From Corynascus novoguineensis (lineage: Eukaryota; Ascomycota; Sordariomycetes; Sordariales; Chaetomiaceae), in contig MU857651.1 in the NCBI GenBank assembly GCA_033296725.1, forward strand, positions 1,156 to 65,155: a stretch of DNA of 64,000 bases. Reading direction: 5' to 3'. The notes under the pieces are model-generated. The model ran no database searches. It saw nothing but the letters and a program-made list of their open reading frames with translations, and was not told the DNA's origin. Shown in pieces: positions 9,942-21,419 of the stretch; position 1 is the first letter of the stretch, and each line of letters starts with the position of its first letter. The translations under genes and the position numbers were made by a program.

Positions 9942-12475
9942 TCATGATTCCGAATACCACAATTTGGACGGAGAGTCCCTCTTGGGCGAGCTAGCTCCAT
10001 GTTGACCCGACGGCCCTGCGTAAGGATCGGCATCACTCTGCAAGCCTTCCGACGCCTGGTCTGTCCCGTCACCGTCCCACGGCGGAGTGATGCGTATTCC
10101 GACAGAAGAAACGGCCGCAGCGGGACCATATTCAGCAGCGGTGGTTGAATCGCCGACATCATCATCCCCTGCATCAGGCCCGCCTGACCCGGAACCTGGC
10201 CAAGCCGACTCCGCGGCCCACGGGATTCCGCTGCCCATAAACGGCCGGGATTGACCTCGAGGGTAGAAATCCGGCGCGGGCTTACCGGCGCGGAAATGCC
10301 CATGGCTCTTCGCATTCCTCCTCAGCCGTGGGGGTCTGACGCCACTACCACTGCCGCTTCCATTCCCACTCCCACTACCGCGGGCCGGCTCACCCCTTGA
10401 GCGCGATGACCGAAACTTGAGCTCCAGCTGCTCGTCATCATCCGACTGATCATCATCCTGAAGAAGCGGCTTCTTGTGCTTCGTAGCAACCACCAGCTGG
10501 ATGCTCGCACCCGACCCCCGCCGCAGCCCGAACGTCCTCTCTTCCGACGGCGTAGTCTCACCAGAGCCAGGGGGCTGAACCACGCGGATGGCGCCCGACA
10601 ACATGCTCAGCTCGCTTGATGTTACCGACCTGCCCTTGCCGCCGGCCCCCGGGGGCCGGTACGCCATGGGCCTTAGCACGCCCATCGCCCGGCGAAGGTT
10701 GACCTGGCTCTTACTGAAAACAACACGGGCACGAAGAGCGTGCACAGCTTGGTCGAGAGCTAGCTCGATGGCGAGGCGGTCGCGGATGCGGCTCAGTTTA
10801 GGCCAGGTTGCTCGTTCGCCCACTTTGCAGTTGCGCAACATGAACTCCGGCGTGGGGTTCTTCAGCATGAGCGGAAGGTCGCTTTTTGAGATGGCAGGGA
10901 GGATGTTGATGTCGCCGGAGTACTTCTGGCTCATCACCGCAAGGAGCTTGGTGAGCAGATTGGGGAAAATGCCCATCTCGGCACAGAATTGCATCCTGTA
11001 CAGCGCTTCCTCCTTCGTGATAGAACCGAATTTGATTAGCCATTCACGGGCGAGACTCCGGCTCGGCTTTTCATGAGTCAACTGGCCCGGAATAACCTCC
11101 TCGTCATTGGGGAGGAAAGGCATGACATGCGGGTTGACTTGAGAAACGATAAAATGGTTGACGTTGAACATCTCGGCCAGGCGGGTCATCGGAAGATCGT
11201 TGTCGACGGAACCGTCAATAAACTGTTGCGGCGTGGGAGTCCAAAGCTGATGGGCGCCCGTGACCGGGTGCTTCATCAGCAAGGGTTGGCCTTTGAAAAT
11301 CAGAGGTACGGAACACGAGGCGGCGACAGCCGACCAGATGAGTACGTTCGGAGCGGTGACGTAGTTGAGCAGCCGGGGAACATCGTAAATGGAGGCGGAC
11401 GACACGCAAACGTTGCAGATTCGCCGAGTCCTGTTATAAGCCTCCAGAAAGGTCACATCGCCGAGCCAGGAACGCATCACCCTAGTCAGATTCGAGATGT
11501 CGGCCCACCAACCTTTGGTAAGGAGGCTGTGGAGATGGCTCGTAAGGTTCTCGTTTTCACCCTCAAAAACGCGCAGGTCGCCGTAAGGAAACTTTTCGAT
11601 CAGGGAGGGAATCTCTTCGTCTTTGCGGGTGCATAGTACGGCGCAGACGATTGACCCTGCAGATGCGCCCGACATGATGCGAGGCAGAAGTTGCTGTTCG
11701 TAAAGCGTCTTTAACACCCCGATATGAGCCATGCCGAACGTTGCGCCCCCGCTTAGAAGTAAGGCACTCCTGCCAAAGTTCTGCCTCGCGTAAACCATGC
11801 CTTCCAGCAAATCTTTTGGGTCCAGTGCCGTTTGGGAAACAGATTTGTCGACCAAGGACTCAATGGTCAGAAGCGTCGAGTCAACGTATTGCTCGATCAG
11901 AGCCTTGGTCCCGACGTAGGAGTGCCGGTAAAGTTCCACATGCCCCATGCCGCCGATGTCTCGCGACAATGCCGTCCTAAGCAGATATAGCATGGTGCTT
12001 ATGTCGCAGTTTGTCCGCGCTGTGTCGAGTGCTTTTAGCGTAGACCGGATGAGTTCTGGGTGGTAGTCGGGCTCGCCAGTCGTGTCGTCGAGTTTCCACT
12101 TGTCGTTGCCCTCGAGCAGGTCAAGCTCGGCGGCGGCTTCGTACCAACTCTCATAGGTCGATGCCTGCCGCAGCCACGCTGTCAGTGCCTGGTCAGATCG
12201 CATTCAGAACCACGCGCGCTTACATGTTGCATTCGAGCAATGAGTATTTGTCTTCGTTCCTCCTTCCTTCTATTCTCTTCACGCTCCGACGCGGAAAGAC
12301 CATCTCGTAATGACAGAGCGAGATTACCGACGTCCCGGATGAAACGTGATACGCCAATCTGGCCGTGGTCGACATTTTTCTTCCTGTTCCTGAGCTTAGC
12401 AGGATCAAGGAGTGGTGGTGCCCCTGAGCTCAGCCTGCCGGTGGTGCGCGGTCCATGCAGCAAAAGGTCGGGCAT
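9942..12475 (-). CDS. Patatin-like triacylglycerol lipase, Tgl3/4/5-like (DUF3336)
   Basis: Two exons, complement(join(9942..12188, 12224..12475)), encode about 832 residues. The short intron (GTAAGCG..GACCAG) joins ERRQILIARMQH to ALTAWLRQASTYESW, the conserved N-terminal DUF3336-type helix region ending AAELDLLEGNDKWK. The patatin domain follows: oxyanion loop GGATFGMAHIG, nucleophile motif GASAG (Ser about residue 260) and DGS (Asp about 409), which form a Ser-Asp dyad. The C-terminal quarter is low complexity (SG/GSGSG repeats and acidic DDDQSDDDEQ). Yeast homologues hydrolyse triacylglycerol at lipid droplets and also act as lysophospholipid acyltransferases. The start at ATG 12475 is uncertain: the N-terminus before KLRNRKK is not conserved in a way I can recognise, and an upstream exon is possible. 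Confidence 0.85.
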
Positions 12476-14290
12476 ATCGATGATGATAATGGAGGGATGG
12501 CGGAGGATAGCGCAACGGATTCAGCGCCCTCCTATGGTAAGCTGCCCGGAGGCAAACGTGCTGTGCTCTCTAGTCGTAAAGTAATTTTGGGCACCTAAAG
12601 AAGCAGCCTTCTTCACTTCAGTTCCGGGATGAAAAGTCGTGGTTTCGTGTGACGTATCCAACATTCGCGAGATGCGCAGGGCTTGCAGATCCGGTATTGG
12701 CGAGTGACCGATGCGGGTACTTGGCGAGTTCAAGTTATTAACAACTAAGGTTCAGTGTAAAAACGTATAGGATGGGTAAAGAAAGATAAGAAAGAGAAGA
12801 AAAAGTAAAGGGCGGAAGGAGCTCGGATTCCTGTCAATCTCACGTTATTTCTTCTTCAACTTGAGGGCCCGATCAGCACTTGAAGAAGGCCACCTGACGA
12901 AATCCCGCCCTGACTTCCCAGCCGAACTGGGCAATTGGTAACGTGGGGCACCCCACATCAGATCTCTAAGGGCCACGGCAGGCACCATGAAATCGTGGGG
13001 AAGGAGGCGGTCAGGATGCAACCCCCATGGTGGGGCAAAGGTTGCAGGGTCCAGGCGCTGATTCACTATGGCACTAACCAGTCGCTGTCTTTAGGCACAG
13101 TAACTAGTTCAGATTTCGGAGCTGCAGTGATGGAGATGACCGGTGGGGAGCGAACAGAGGAGAGCACATGGTGCACAACCGAAGTCACCAACATCACCTC
13201 CGAGGGAAAGAAGAGATGCAAACGGGCCCTGTTCGTAGCCGAATTTCGAAAGTCAGGTGGTGTAGCTACCTCAGCCGGGGCGCTCCAGGGCTCCATGTCT
13301 TCCATAGGTGCGAGTGCATTGAGCGCCGTCCGGCGGCGGCGGGGGTCATTAAACATCCCTTGATGAAGGGTGAAATTCTACGCTGAGGCGGTCGAGGTTC
13401 GACCATGGCAGGCCACAGCACTGGCGAACTCGGCGGAACGTGCATCGTGAACGGCCCCATCTAAGAGCCTGCCGCCCCGCAGGTCTATCCGACTGAAACC
13501 CAACTGACCCACGCGGGGGGTTCTCGCCCAGGGGACTTCCCCCTGATTCCGCGAGTCAGGACGATCGAGAAAATTCGACGGAAGGACATGTTTCCGTTTT
13601 ATAACAGCCTCATGGTGGCGTGTTTGGTGTAAGTCTCGACCGGGAGCCCTTCGACTCAGGATGATGTGAGAATCTCTTATGATGCCAGCGAACCGGAATA
13701 CAACGCGAAATGCGGTGTTGCTATCTTTACCTGACTTTACTGCTACCTACAAGCCACACTGCGCACAGTAAACTAGCAATCGTCACATGTCGCGATGTTT
13801 GAACTCAATAGTGTGGTAGTGTGGGGTCATGTTTCTGGGGAATCGTAGTCATCTGTCGGTATTGGATGGTCGCACGGCGGACAAGGTTGAATTGCGCTCG
13901 CAGCAAACCATGCATGGGGCTCCCGTCTTTGGTTGGGGCCTTCGGAGGTAGGGAAATGGCTATGTGTCAAAAAGGCCAGGCGGCAAGTAGGCGAGAAAAC
14001 GAACTTGAACTGGGAGAAATTTCGGCATTCAAGCCAAAAACTTAGAAGGGGAGGAGCTCTCGAGGAAGGTAGCGTGGGGCACGGGGTCTGGCTGCGTAAT
14101 AGCCTGCTGCGACTGGTCGACTTGAACGAGCGCCCCACCGAAGCAGGCCGCCAAGAAGAAAGCTTGGGCACCACGACTTGAAATGTGCATCCTTCACATG
14201 CTTACGCTCGCCAATTTCGCGGTGACGGGATCCTCGCCGCCTGCTAGGCCGCGAACCCGTCTGTGACCTGGGAAACGTACAGTTTGCAAC
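12476..14290. other. 1.8-kb intergenic region, no supported gene
   Basis: Lies between two divergent genes and probably holds both promoters and leaders. Open frames on both strands near 12935-13363 and 13066-13356 overlap each other and show no family signature. I see no RNA gene or repeat. Confidence 0.45.
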
Positions 14291-15778
14291 ATGGCTGCAT
14301 ATCGAGGAGTCGAACACCCAACCATGGCAGCGCTTCCGGGACCGAGCCTGACCTTTACCATCCCGAGTCTGCATGACGGGCTCCCGCTCGATTGTCGAAT
14401 ATATCATCCGGGTTCTTTGGGTGCTTTACACGATGGAGATTCGTGGCGTAAACACGCTGCCATTGTAGCACATCCGTATGCGCCATTGGGCGGTTGCTAC
14501 GACGACCCAGTCGTCGACATCGTGGCCGGGACCCTATTGCAGTTGGGATTCTTGGTTGGCACCTTCAATTTCAGGTGCGGGCCGTCTTTTATTTCAAGGT
14601 TTGCCGTTCCGATGTGAGATAGAGTCCGCTGATATCCCCCTGTTAGAGGCGCACATGGTTCTGCTGGCAGGACCTCATGGACAGCCAAAGCCGAACGAGC
14701 CGACTACATGTCTGTTGTGGGGCTCGTGTCCTACTACGTGCACTTCTTGGACCCGTTTAATGAAAAGGCGTCCAGTGGAACCGCTATCGCGCATCAAGAG
14801 AACAGAGAGCAGCAAGGAGAAGAGGGTATGACGTGCCCAGTCCGCATACGGCCAGCCACGCCAGAATCGCCAGAGTCGACACAAAGAGCTTCCCTCCCGA
14901 TCCTCTTGCTCGGAGGCTACTCCTATGGCTCCATGATTGCATCTCAGCTTCCCCAGCTGGAGACCATACTCAAAGTGTTCAGCGCCCCGAAATGCGGGAC
15001 TCCCGCCGCCGAGATCCGGCTGCGCGCGCAACATCTCGCGGAAATGCAGAATACTGTGCTGGCTAATGCAAGGGAGGCGGCCACCGACCTTCTTCGGCCA
15101 ACGTCCCCTCGGAAACATGTTGGTCTGAGGATTGGTGGAGACGAGGACAACCGCAGGAGTCATGAGTCGCGACGCCCTCGGTCGACAGAGCTCGAGGAGG
15201 CAATTCGACACGGCGTTGCGGAACTCATGGCGCGGACCAGAAAGGGACACACATCATCTCATAGCGAGAGGGGTCAGACGCCAAAAGACTCGGATAGAGT
15301 CACTGACCCTGCACCTGGTCACTTACTTCCGATTGCTGATCGAACTTCATTCACCCCAGCGTACCTGCTTGTCTCGCCTCTGCAGGGAATCATCACTAAT
15401 CTGGCCACCATGTCTCTCCCGCCATTATTTAGTATGTCTGGAAGGCCATGGGCCCGATTTTCGGCAAGCGGAAGCAAGGATTCCGTCTCACCCGGCCTCT
15501 CAGAACCGGACGTCCTGTCCCCGGGTGTCCAAAGAGAAGCGGAAGAGAAGTTGGTGCAAAATGCCACTTTAGCAATCTACGGTGATCGTGATGGCTTCGT
15601 GCCCGTCCGGAAGCTTCGAGCCTGGGCATCCCGCCTAGAAACCATCGAGAACTCCAAGTTCCGTGCCCATGAGGTTTCTAGCGCGGACCACTTCTGGGCG
15701 CGGCGCAACGTGGTGTCCACGCTCCAAGAAGCTGTGAAAGCATTCGCATCCTCTCTCTTGAAGGAGTCAACAGGTTGA
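14291..15778 (+). CDS. Alpha/beta-hydrolase, COG2945-like
   Basis: Two exons, join(14291..14574, 14671..15778), encode 463 residues. The donor GTGCGG follows ..LVGTFNF and the acceptor GGCAG restores RTSWTAKAERADY. The opening pattern, IVAHPYAPLGGCYDDPVV, matches the HPHPxxGGxxDN-type start of small COG2945 serine hydrolases. The nucleophile elbow is GYSYGS (Ser about 179), the acid lies in YGDRDGFVP, and the catalytic His is in SSADHFW (about 435). Compared with bacterial members it carries a long central insertion of about 150 residues, basic and Ser/Arg-rich (HESRRPRSTELEEA.., GHTSSHSERGQ). No signal peptide is visible, so it is probably cytosolic. The substrate is not predictable. Confidence 0.82.
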
Positions 15779-16408
15779 ACAAGCTAGGTGGTTCAACTTG
15801 ACTTTGTAACTCGACCTAACAAGCACGCGTTTTGGTTTGAATTTGTTTCTAGACCGGCACGTGTGATTGCTCCAACCTTAACAATGAACGAAAATGGGAT
15901 TTTTTTTTTTTTTTTTGGAATGATAGAGTTGATTTGCCTGCCGTTTCGGGCGTTGTGGGAGTCGCTTGGGCGAAGGGGGCACCATAATTCCCTTCTTTTT
16001 TGTTGATATTCTTACCCGACTTTCTCCCTCTTGAACTTTCCGGCTCAATCTACCAGTAGGAACGGTATCTCTTTTCACAATTTGCTTATACCACTGTATG
16101 ATTCTGACGCATGAAAGTCTCTCTTCCGGTTCGTTCCCAATCCTACTCTCGTGATTACCGCCCGACAGACCATTGGGCACCTGCCCCAGACAATAAGTGA
16201 TGTAAAAGGCAAGAAAAGAGAATTCTGTCCTTACATGCGCCATACAACCGAAAATTGAAGCCGATCAAAAAGCCCATAATTTATACCCCTGTAATCAGAA
16301 CCCTAGTCACCTACACTATGAACTGGGCATACCTCAAGTCAGCGAGTCACCACCTGAACAAAACAATGAAACTTTTCCGAAGCTGCGAGTCCGGTCGCAG
16401 CTCAGTCA
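15779..16408. other. Intergenic between convergent genes
   Basis: About 630 bp with a T tract at 15900-15915. It is probably two 3' untranslated regions. No gene is seen. Confidence 0.5.
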
Positions 16409-17176
16409 TCACTGCCGGCTCCAGGGAATTTCAAGCGCGCCGTTCTCCCAGCCCGTGACGACCTGGACACGGCGAGAGCCGACGAAGCGGAAGTAGATAG
16501 TCCACGTCTTGCGCTTGTACGGCCACGGGTCTTTCCCAAAAAAGTCATTGGTCATGCGCACTTGGCCCCAGCGGCCTTCGAAGTGGTTTGCAAGCACTGA
16601 CAGCACCGGTGTCGCCTCGACCCGCCGCGGCCCGTACACGACAGCCAGGATGTCCACCTCGCCCCCCGGGCCCGCCCGCCACGGCCGCTCCAGCAAGCCG
16701 TGGAAGAGCTTGTCGCTGCTTGCCCCCCCTCCCCTCTGCGATGTTGATTGTCGCTGTGCCTGTGCCTGTGCTTGTGCCGCTGCTGCCGTCTGCCGGCTGA
16801 TGATGACCTTGGACGGATTGGCATCCTCAGTGGCGTAGAACAGGCGGGTGTCGAGATCGGCGTCGTCGTCGAAACGATACAGCACGGTCAGCACTTTCAC
16901 AACTCCCGGAGCCGGGTCCGGACGAAGCGCTACGTTTAGCCGGCGCAGGTCGAGCGTCAGCCGCTCGCCGCCCCCTTCAGTGTCGACAAGCTTCTGAATC
17001 TGCGGCGTGCATGTTACGCCACCGAAGGTCGCACCCAAAATCTGCAGGCTCCCTGGGCGCGGGGCCGAGATAGATTCTTCGTAGGACGGGATCGGGTCCA
17101 GGTGGGTGAGGTGCAGCTCGCTGCCGTCCTCCGACTTGGAGGTGTGGTCCAGGTCTTGGACGGTGAGTTGGGTCAT
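16409..17176 (-). CDS. Unknown 255-aa protein
   Basis: Single exon from ATG 17176 (MTQLTVQDLDHTSKSEDG) to the stop at 16409. I do not recognise the family. It looks like a real gene: GC-rich coding bias, acidic N-terminus, an ordered block LQILGATFGGVTCTPQIQKL, a beta-rich middle (VVKVLTVLYRFDDDADLDTRLFYA) and a C-terminal WTIYFRFVGSRRVQVVTGWENG that resembles a beta-sandwich strand series. A short Ala-Gln repeat (TGTGCC hexamer on the plus strand, about 16750-16790) sits in a central loop. There is no signal peptide or membrane segment. The plus-strand frames opposite it are considered shadows. Confidence 0.65.
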   Translation of the reverse strand: MTQLTVQDLDHTSKSEDGSELHLTHLDPIPSYEESISAPRPGSLQILGATFGGVTCTPQIQKLVDTEGGGERLTLDLRRLNVALRPDPAPGVVKVLTVLYRFDDDADLDTRLFYATEDANPSKVIISRQTAAAAQAQAQAQRQSTSQRGGGASSDKLFHGLLERPWRAGPGGEVDILAVVYGPRRVEATPVLSVLANHFEGRWGQVRMTNDFFGKDPWPYKRKTWTIYFRFVGSRRVQVVTGWENGALEIPWSRQ

Positions 17177-17640
17177 GGTGCAAATGGGTGTGAATGGTTT
17201 TAGAACACGGGTTCAGATTCGTTAGCTTGTTCACTGGAGAGATGATGAGAGAGGTGATGGTTGATGACTTTTAAGCATTGATGGGTGAAGCTGACGAGTC
17301 CAGGCCCCACATGATCAGCTCGGAGCTGAGGTGAGGTAGTTGCTTGGAAGTCCATTCCGGGCAGCGGGTGTCAGCCGTTGGCGGGGGCCGCCGGGGCGCA
17401 GCTAGTTGGTTGACTGCCATTGGTCCCCGTAGCACACCGAGATATCCCCACAGCGTGCCACTCAGACGGATGTGAGCGGTCTGGACTGGCGCATTTGGAG
17501 TGCTGGATGGAGTATGGATCCGTCCGTTTTGGGGTTGTCCCTAAACCGACGCTAACAGAGGACACTGTCCTTGTCAACAAAGTGAGAGAAAAAAAGAACT
17601 CAAGACGTCTGTTGAATTTCGATTTGCAGAGAATCTCTAC
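17177..17640. other. Intergenic divergent promoter region
   Basis: About 460 bp between the starts of two diverging genes. No recognisable element. Confidence 0.4.
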
Positions 17641-19037
17641 ATGATCACGAACTTCGTCATGATCGGTAGTATTGGTCGGATCTCATATGATTTGATTGGC
17701 TTTCTTCTCGACATGACACCGATTTTCATACTTTTGTTGCTTGCATCGCTCATCGCGGCAACAATTACCCGTCGCCGTCGCCGACCTTCCCCTCCCCAAC
17801 AACCGAAATCTGCTTTGCCTGTGGACAGCGGCGATGCGAAGTCTTCGAGCCCGGCCAAGGATTGTGGAGGACATGAGCGCAAGGGAAATGACTACGAGCC
17901 GGTTATTGAACCCCTAAAAGACTTCAAGTGGAACACCACACCGCCACTAAAGTTGAGGCCGATCAAGTCAACGTATAACATCACGATGGGTGTGTGCTGG
18001 CCATTGAGTAGCCGAAATAGCTGAGAATCATTGAAAACTAATCCTAGACGAAACAATCAACCTCGCAGCTATTCAAAGCAGCGTTCCCTCAGACCTCATT
18101 ATCATGGACAGCAACTACCACAATCGCGTGATGGGTCGCCGCAACCTCATAGAGGAACGCCAGTCTGCGGTAATGGGAGCTATCCCGTCCGGGCATGCGG
18201 CAGTGTGCGAGCTCTACTCGTACCTCCTCGGCACGTACCTCCCGACCCGGTACCCGACCATGTTCTGCCTCACGTCTCCATCCCCCAAGTCCTCTCAGCT
18301 CCTTTTTAGCAACAGGGTCACCGGTCGGTTCCACCCGCTGATCCCCGCACCAACCGAAGCCTCCTCCATGCTCCGGGCGCTGGGGGAGACGGTCGAGGAC
18401 GACATGTTCCTGCTCTTGCGAGACCCGGACGGAGGCGAGCACAGGGCGGTGGCGTTTGTATGCTGCCACCCGTCCGGGTTTGATCCCTCCGAGAAGCTGG
18501 GGAAGCGGCTCGCCGAGATCCACGCGCCCGTGCCGGCGTACGACAAAATTGGGGCGAGCATGGAGCGGTATTTTTCCCGGTTAGAGGTTGGGAAGAGCGT
18601 CAAGAGGATGAATGTATGTATTGCCCCTTTCCCTCCCAACTCTCTCTCTGGCTTCTGCATCTTTCACCAAGTGTCTACCTGGTCTTGGCTAACCCCCTCC
18701 GGTGTAGTGGGCCATCCAGACCCATCCGAACCTGTACGCACCGAGTGGGATCCATGTTCACGACGGTGAAAAAGTGGAAGAGACCCAAAACATCGACATC
18801 GAGAAGGCAAGGTTCCGCGTCGAGTTGCAGACCCTGACCCGATTGCCCAAGACGCAGGCTATTTTGTTCAGCTTCAAGACGTACTTGTACACACTCGATG
18901 AGATCAAGGCTGATGGCCTCGGACCGCAGCTGGCTGAGGCCATCGAGGGGTTGAAGGCTGGCAACGCTCCAGGCATGTGGGTGTACAAGGGTGGTGTGAA
19001 GTGGGGAAAGGCTGTGTGTGCATATCTGAAGGCTTAG
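17641..19037 (+). CDS. DUF3445 / haem-dependent oxidative N-demethylase-like protein
   Basis: Three exons, join(17641..17989, 18048..18613, 18708..19037), encode 414 residues; phases agree at both joins. A hydrophobic segment near residues 17-42 followed by RRRRR suggests an N-terminal membrane anchor, possibly in the ER. The DUF3445 domain starts at about residue 100: YNITM at the first junction, DLIIMDSNYHNRVMGRRNLI, then PTRYPTMF and AVAFVCCHPSGFDPSEKLGKRLAEIHAPVP. Exon 3 gives WAIQTHPNLYAPSGIHVHDG and FRVELQTLTRLPKTQAILFSFKTYLYTLDEI. Related domains form the haem-binding alpha subunit of bacterial dimethylamine monooxygenases. Fungal members are widespread and mostly uncharacterised, so substrate and redox partner remain unknown. 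Confidence 0.83.
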
Positions 19038-19476
19038 ATCTGCGATATCAAGTGAACTCAAACTACCTAGGAAACCCAATGTTTTTTCTCTCAGTCCCAC
19101 ATTTAGTCTGATCTTCTGCCTTGGATGTAAGAAAACCGCGAGTGCACGTAGCAACTCGCATGACACCTTCGTACCTGGTATCGTTCGCACTGTACGGATT
19201 ATATTCGCACTCATCCAGCCCGATCTAGGCACACCTCACAGCCTCCTCGGTTAAAAGTCTGTTCTGTAGAGCTGCTGTGATCGGCCCTTTATTTGTCACT
19301 CTTTCAAGTTTCCTCTCGTTCTCCAACAGTCACTGTCAAGCGAAATCTGTTTCTCCTGTTGAGGCCGGATATGACAGAGCGAGTCAATCTTACCGCGTAC
19401 CTTCCTAAGTCGAGCTAGCTGCGATCTATTTGAATTAGTCTTTTTTGCAACAGAATAGTTACAAAAAGGGCCAAAA
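19038..19476. other. Intergenic
   Basis: About 440 bp between the DUF3445 gene and a serine-hydrolase relic. No feature seen. Confidence 0.4.
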
Positions 19477-20335
19477 ATGGCAGGCGACTATCCCCCACCG
19501 CTGATTGTTCCGCCCCGCGCCCTGCCTTACAAGCAGACCTTCATCCTCCTCCATGGCCGGGGCTCCTCGGGCGAAATGTTCGGGCCCGTCCTCCTCAACA
19601 CGACAATCTCGTCCATCTCATCGCATCACCGAGGTGACGGAGGAATCAAAGATGACCCTCCTCTTTCCCTAGATCACTCGCGGCCTGAAACAGGTCCTCA
19701 AGCGACATCCTCCTCTCCGCCCGCAATACATACACTTGCAACGGCCTTCCCGCACGCGCGCTGCAGCTGCCCGGGTTGCGCGGGGCGGCAGCGTGCCTGC
19801 ACGCCCTGCTCCGCATCGCTGGTGGCGTTGTTGGTTTGGGAGGGCCCGCCACTCGCCGGGGTTGTGGGCATGTGCGGACGGTTGCCATTTGAGGGGAGCT
19901 TGACGGAGGTTGCTGGCGCTGGAACTGGTGATAAAGGGACGGGAGAGGGGAAAGAGGAGGTGGATGATGATGATGAGAATATTTTTTTTGATAGAAGTGG
20001 AGAGGATGAAGAGAACGAAGTAGGCAGATGCAGAGGTTGTGGACCAGCAGGAAGGGCCTTGCAGTGATTCAGGGACGAGCTCGAGCTTGCCAGAGTTGAC
20101 CATGGCGAAGTGGCGGGAAGCGCATATCAGCAGACACCCATATTTCTTGGTCACGGGGTCAAGGATGACCGTGTTAATGTTGCCCTTTGTCAAAATGCGG
20201 CGGCCTGTCTGAAAAGCCTTGGGGCGCAGACGGTTGTGTGGAGCGAATATGAGGGTCTTGGCCATTGGTACTTGAGCCAAACGCTCCAAGATCTAGTCGT
20301 ATTCCTCGAGAAAAATACTAGTATAAATCTAGACT
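19477..20335 (+). pseudogene. Acyl-protein-thioesterase/phospholipase-carboxylesterase relic
   Basis: The start is clear: ATG 19477, then IVPPRALPYKQTFILLHGRGSSGEMFGPVL, the usual opening of fungal serine esterases of the acyl-protein-thioesterase group. The end is also clear: TPIFLGHGVKDDRVN and YEGLGHWYL with the Asp and His positions, stop at 20335. The middle is broken. After LATAFPHAR, a second frame carries LPGLRGAAACLHALLR, and the first frame resumes at ASLVALLVWEGPPLAGVVGMCG. The segment that should hold the GxSxG nucleophile is absent. The two halves also lie in different frames, with a stop at about 20065. I read this as a gene disabled by at least two internal deletions and a frameshift. 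An alternative, that introns hide the missing part, is unlikely because no segment encodes it. Confidence 0.72.
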
Positions 20336-20337
20336 AG

Positions 20338-21419
20338 AGGGAGAGCAATTGTTAACTACTTATGAACGGCAAATGCACTGATACTTTGACCGAAGTGAAC
20401 GTGGAACACCTCATACAGACGAGGATCTTGGCCTGCCCGTGACCTTCTGTTTGGCAAAATGGACTCGAAAAGCTTAAGCTCTCATTTCTACAAGGAAGCT
20501 GGTCAACTAAAATAACCTTGATGTTAATGTTCTAGTTTAACAGACCAAATCGTAACCACGACTACTGTGGTAAGTTTACGTTAGCAGTGTGGGGTGGAAA
20601 TTGAATCTCTCGGCATGCTCTGCGCCATCCAGTGTTCTCAGCAGTTGCCCTACGCTTTGATTTCAACCCCAAACCAGCAATTAGACAACAAGCCAGAACA
20701 AGAACACGTTGCTAAGAGTTGATCAATAGTCTCAACGACAGTACCGCGCTGACGCTGTCCCCTGAACGAGAGATGAGAGATGCAACTTTAAGCGTGCCAT
20801 CTCATATGCTCCTGCAGCAACCTGACAATAGCCTTATTTTCCCTTACAGCAGCTCCTTCTAACGCCGTCTTGCTGTCTTAATCCCTTGAATGGCCGTCGG
20901 CTATGTTTGTTTTGATCGGTAGTCTAACAATGCCTCCGTGTCCATTGGAAGCAATCAGAGGCGCCTATTTTGCAACCTGTAACATGTCACGAAAATTCGA
21001 AGGGATAAGAATCACTGTTAGTACATACTAACAAGCAAGTCTGAATCAGAAATTCGTTGTGGCCAGCGCATGCCTCATAGCTATGTAGGAACCATGATCT
21101 TTCGCTGTTAACGTTACGTTGTCGAATGCAGCGCGAGGGCGCCGATACAGCTAGATACGAATGGGTGGCGGCCACGCTTCCTCCCGTCTTTTGGAAGCTG
21201 AATCTGCCAAACGGCAAGGGAAAGTAAACGGAATAACATGTTGGCACATATCTCGGTGAGGAACGAGACCCCGCTCGCGTAATATGTCATATTAGACCAC
21301 AATCTAATTCAAAAGCTCATCACTTCTCTAATAGTTACCCTCATTTCAATTTTAGAGCCGGATTCCCGTTACGCAGCGGAAATTTTCAATTTCAGTCTGT
21401 GAATACTACTTGCCCTCTC
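20338..21419. other. Relic-bearing intergenic region
   Basis: About 1.1 kb, holding the decayed ankyrin fragment listed separately (20797-20966). The remainder is AT-rich with no recognisable gene. Confidence 0.5.
20797..20966 (-). pseudogene. Decayed ankyrin-repeat fragment
   Basis: One minus-strand frame reads APLIASNGHGGIVRLPIKTNI, then an in-frame stop, then DSKTALEGAAVRENKAIVRLL. The two ankyrin signatures (A..NGH..IVRLL and KTALEGAA..) are unmistakable. No start codon, no continuing repeats and no effector domain remain. It is probably the remnant of an ankyrin-containing receptor-like gene. Confidence 0.62.

Noticed and set aside
9942..12203. Plus-strand frames opposite the patatin gene (for example 10588-11636)
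   Set aside because: Shadows of the GC-rich antisense coding sequence.
12935..13363. Overlapping open frames on both strands between the patatin and COG2945-like genes
   Set aside because: No family signature or splice pattern favours either strand.
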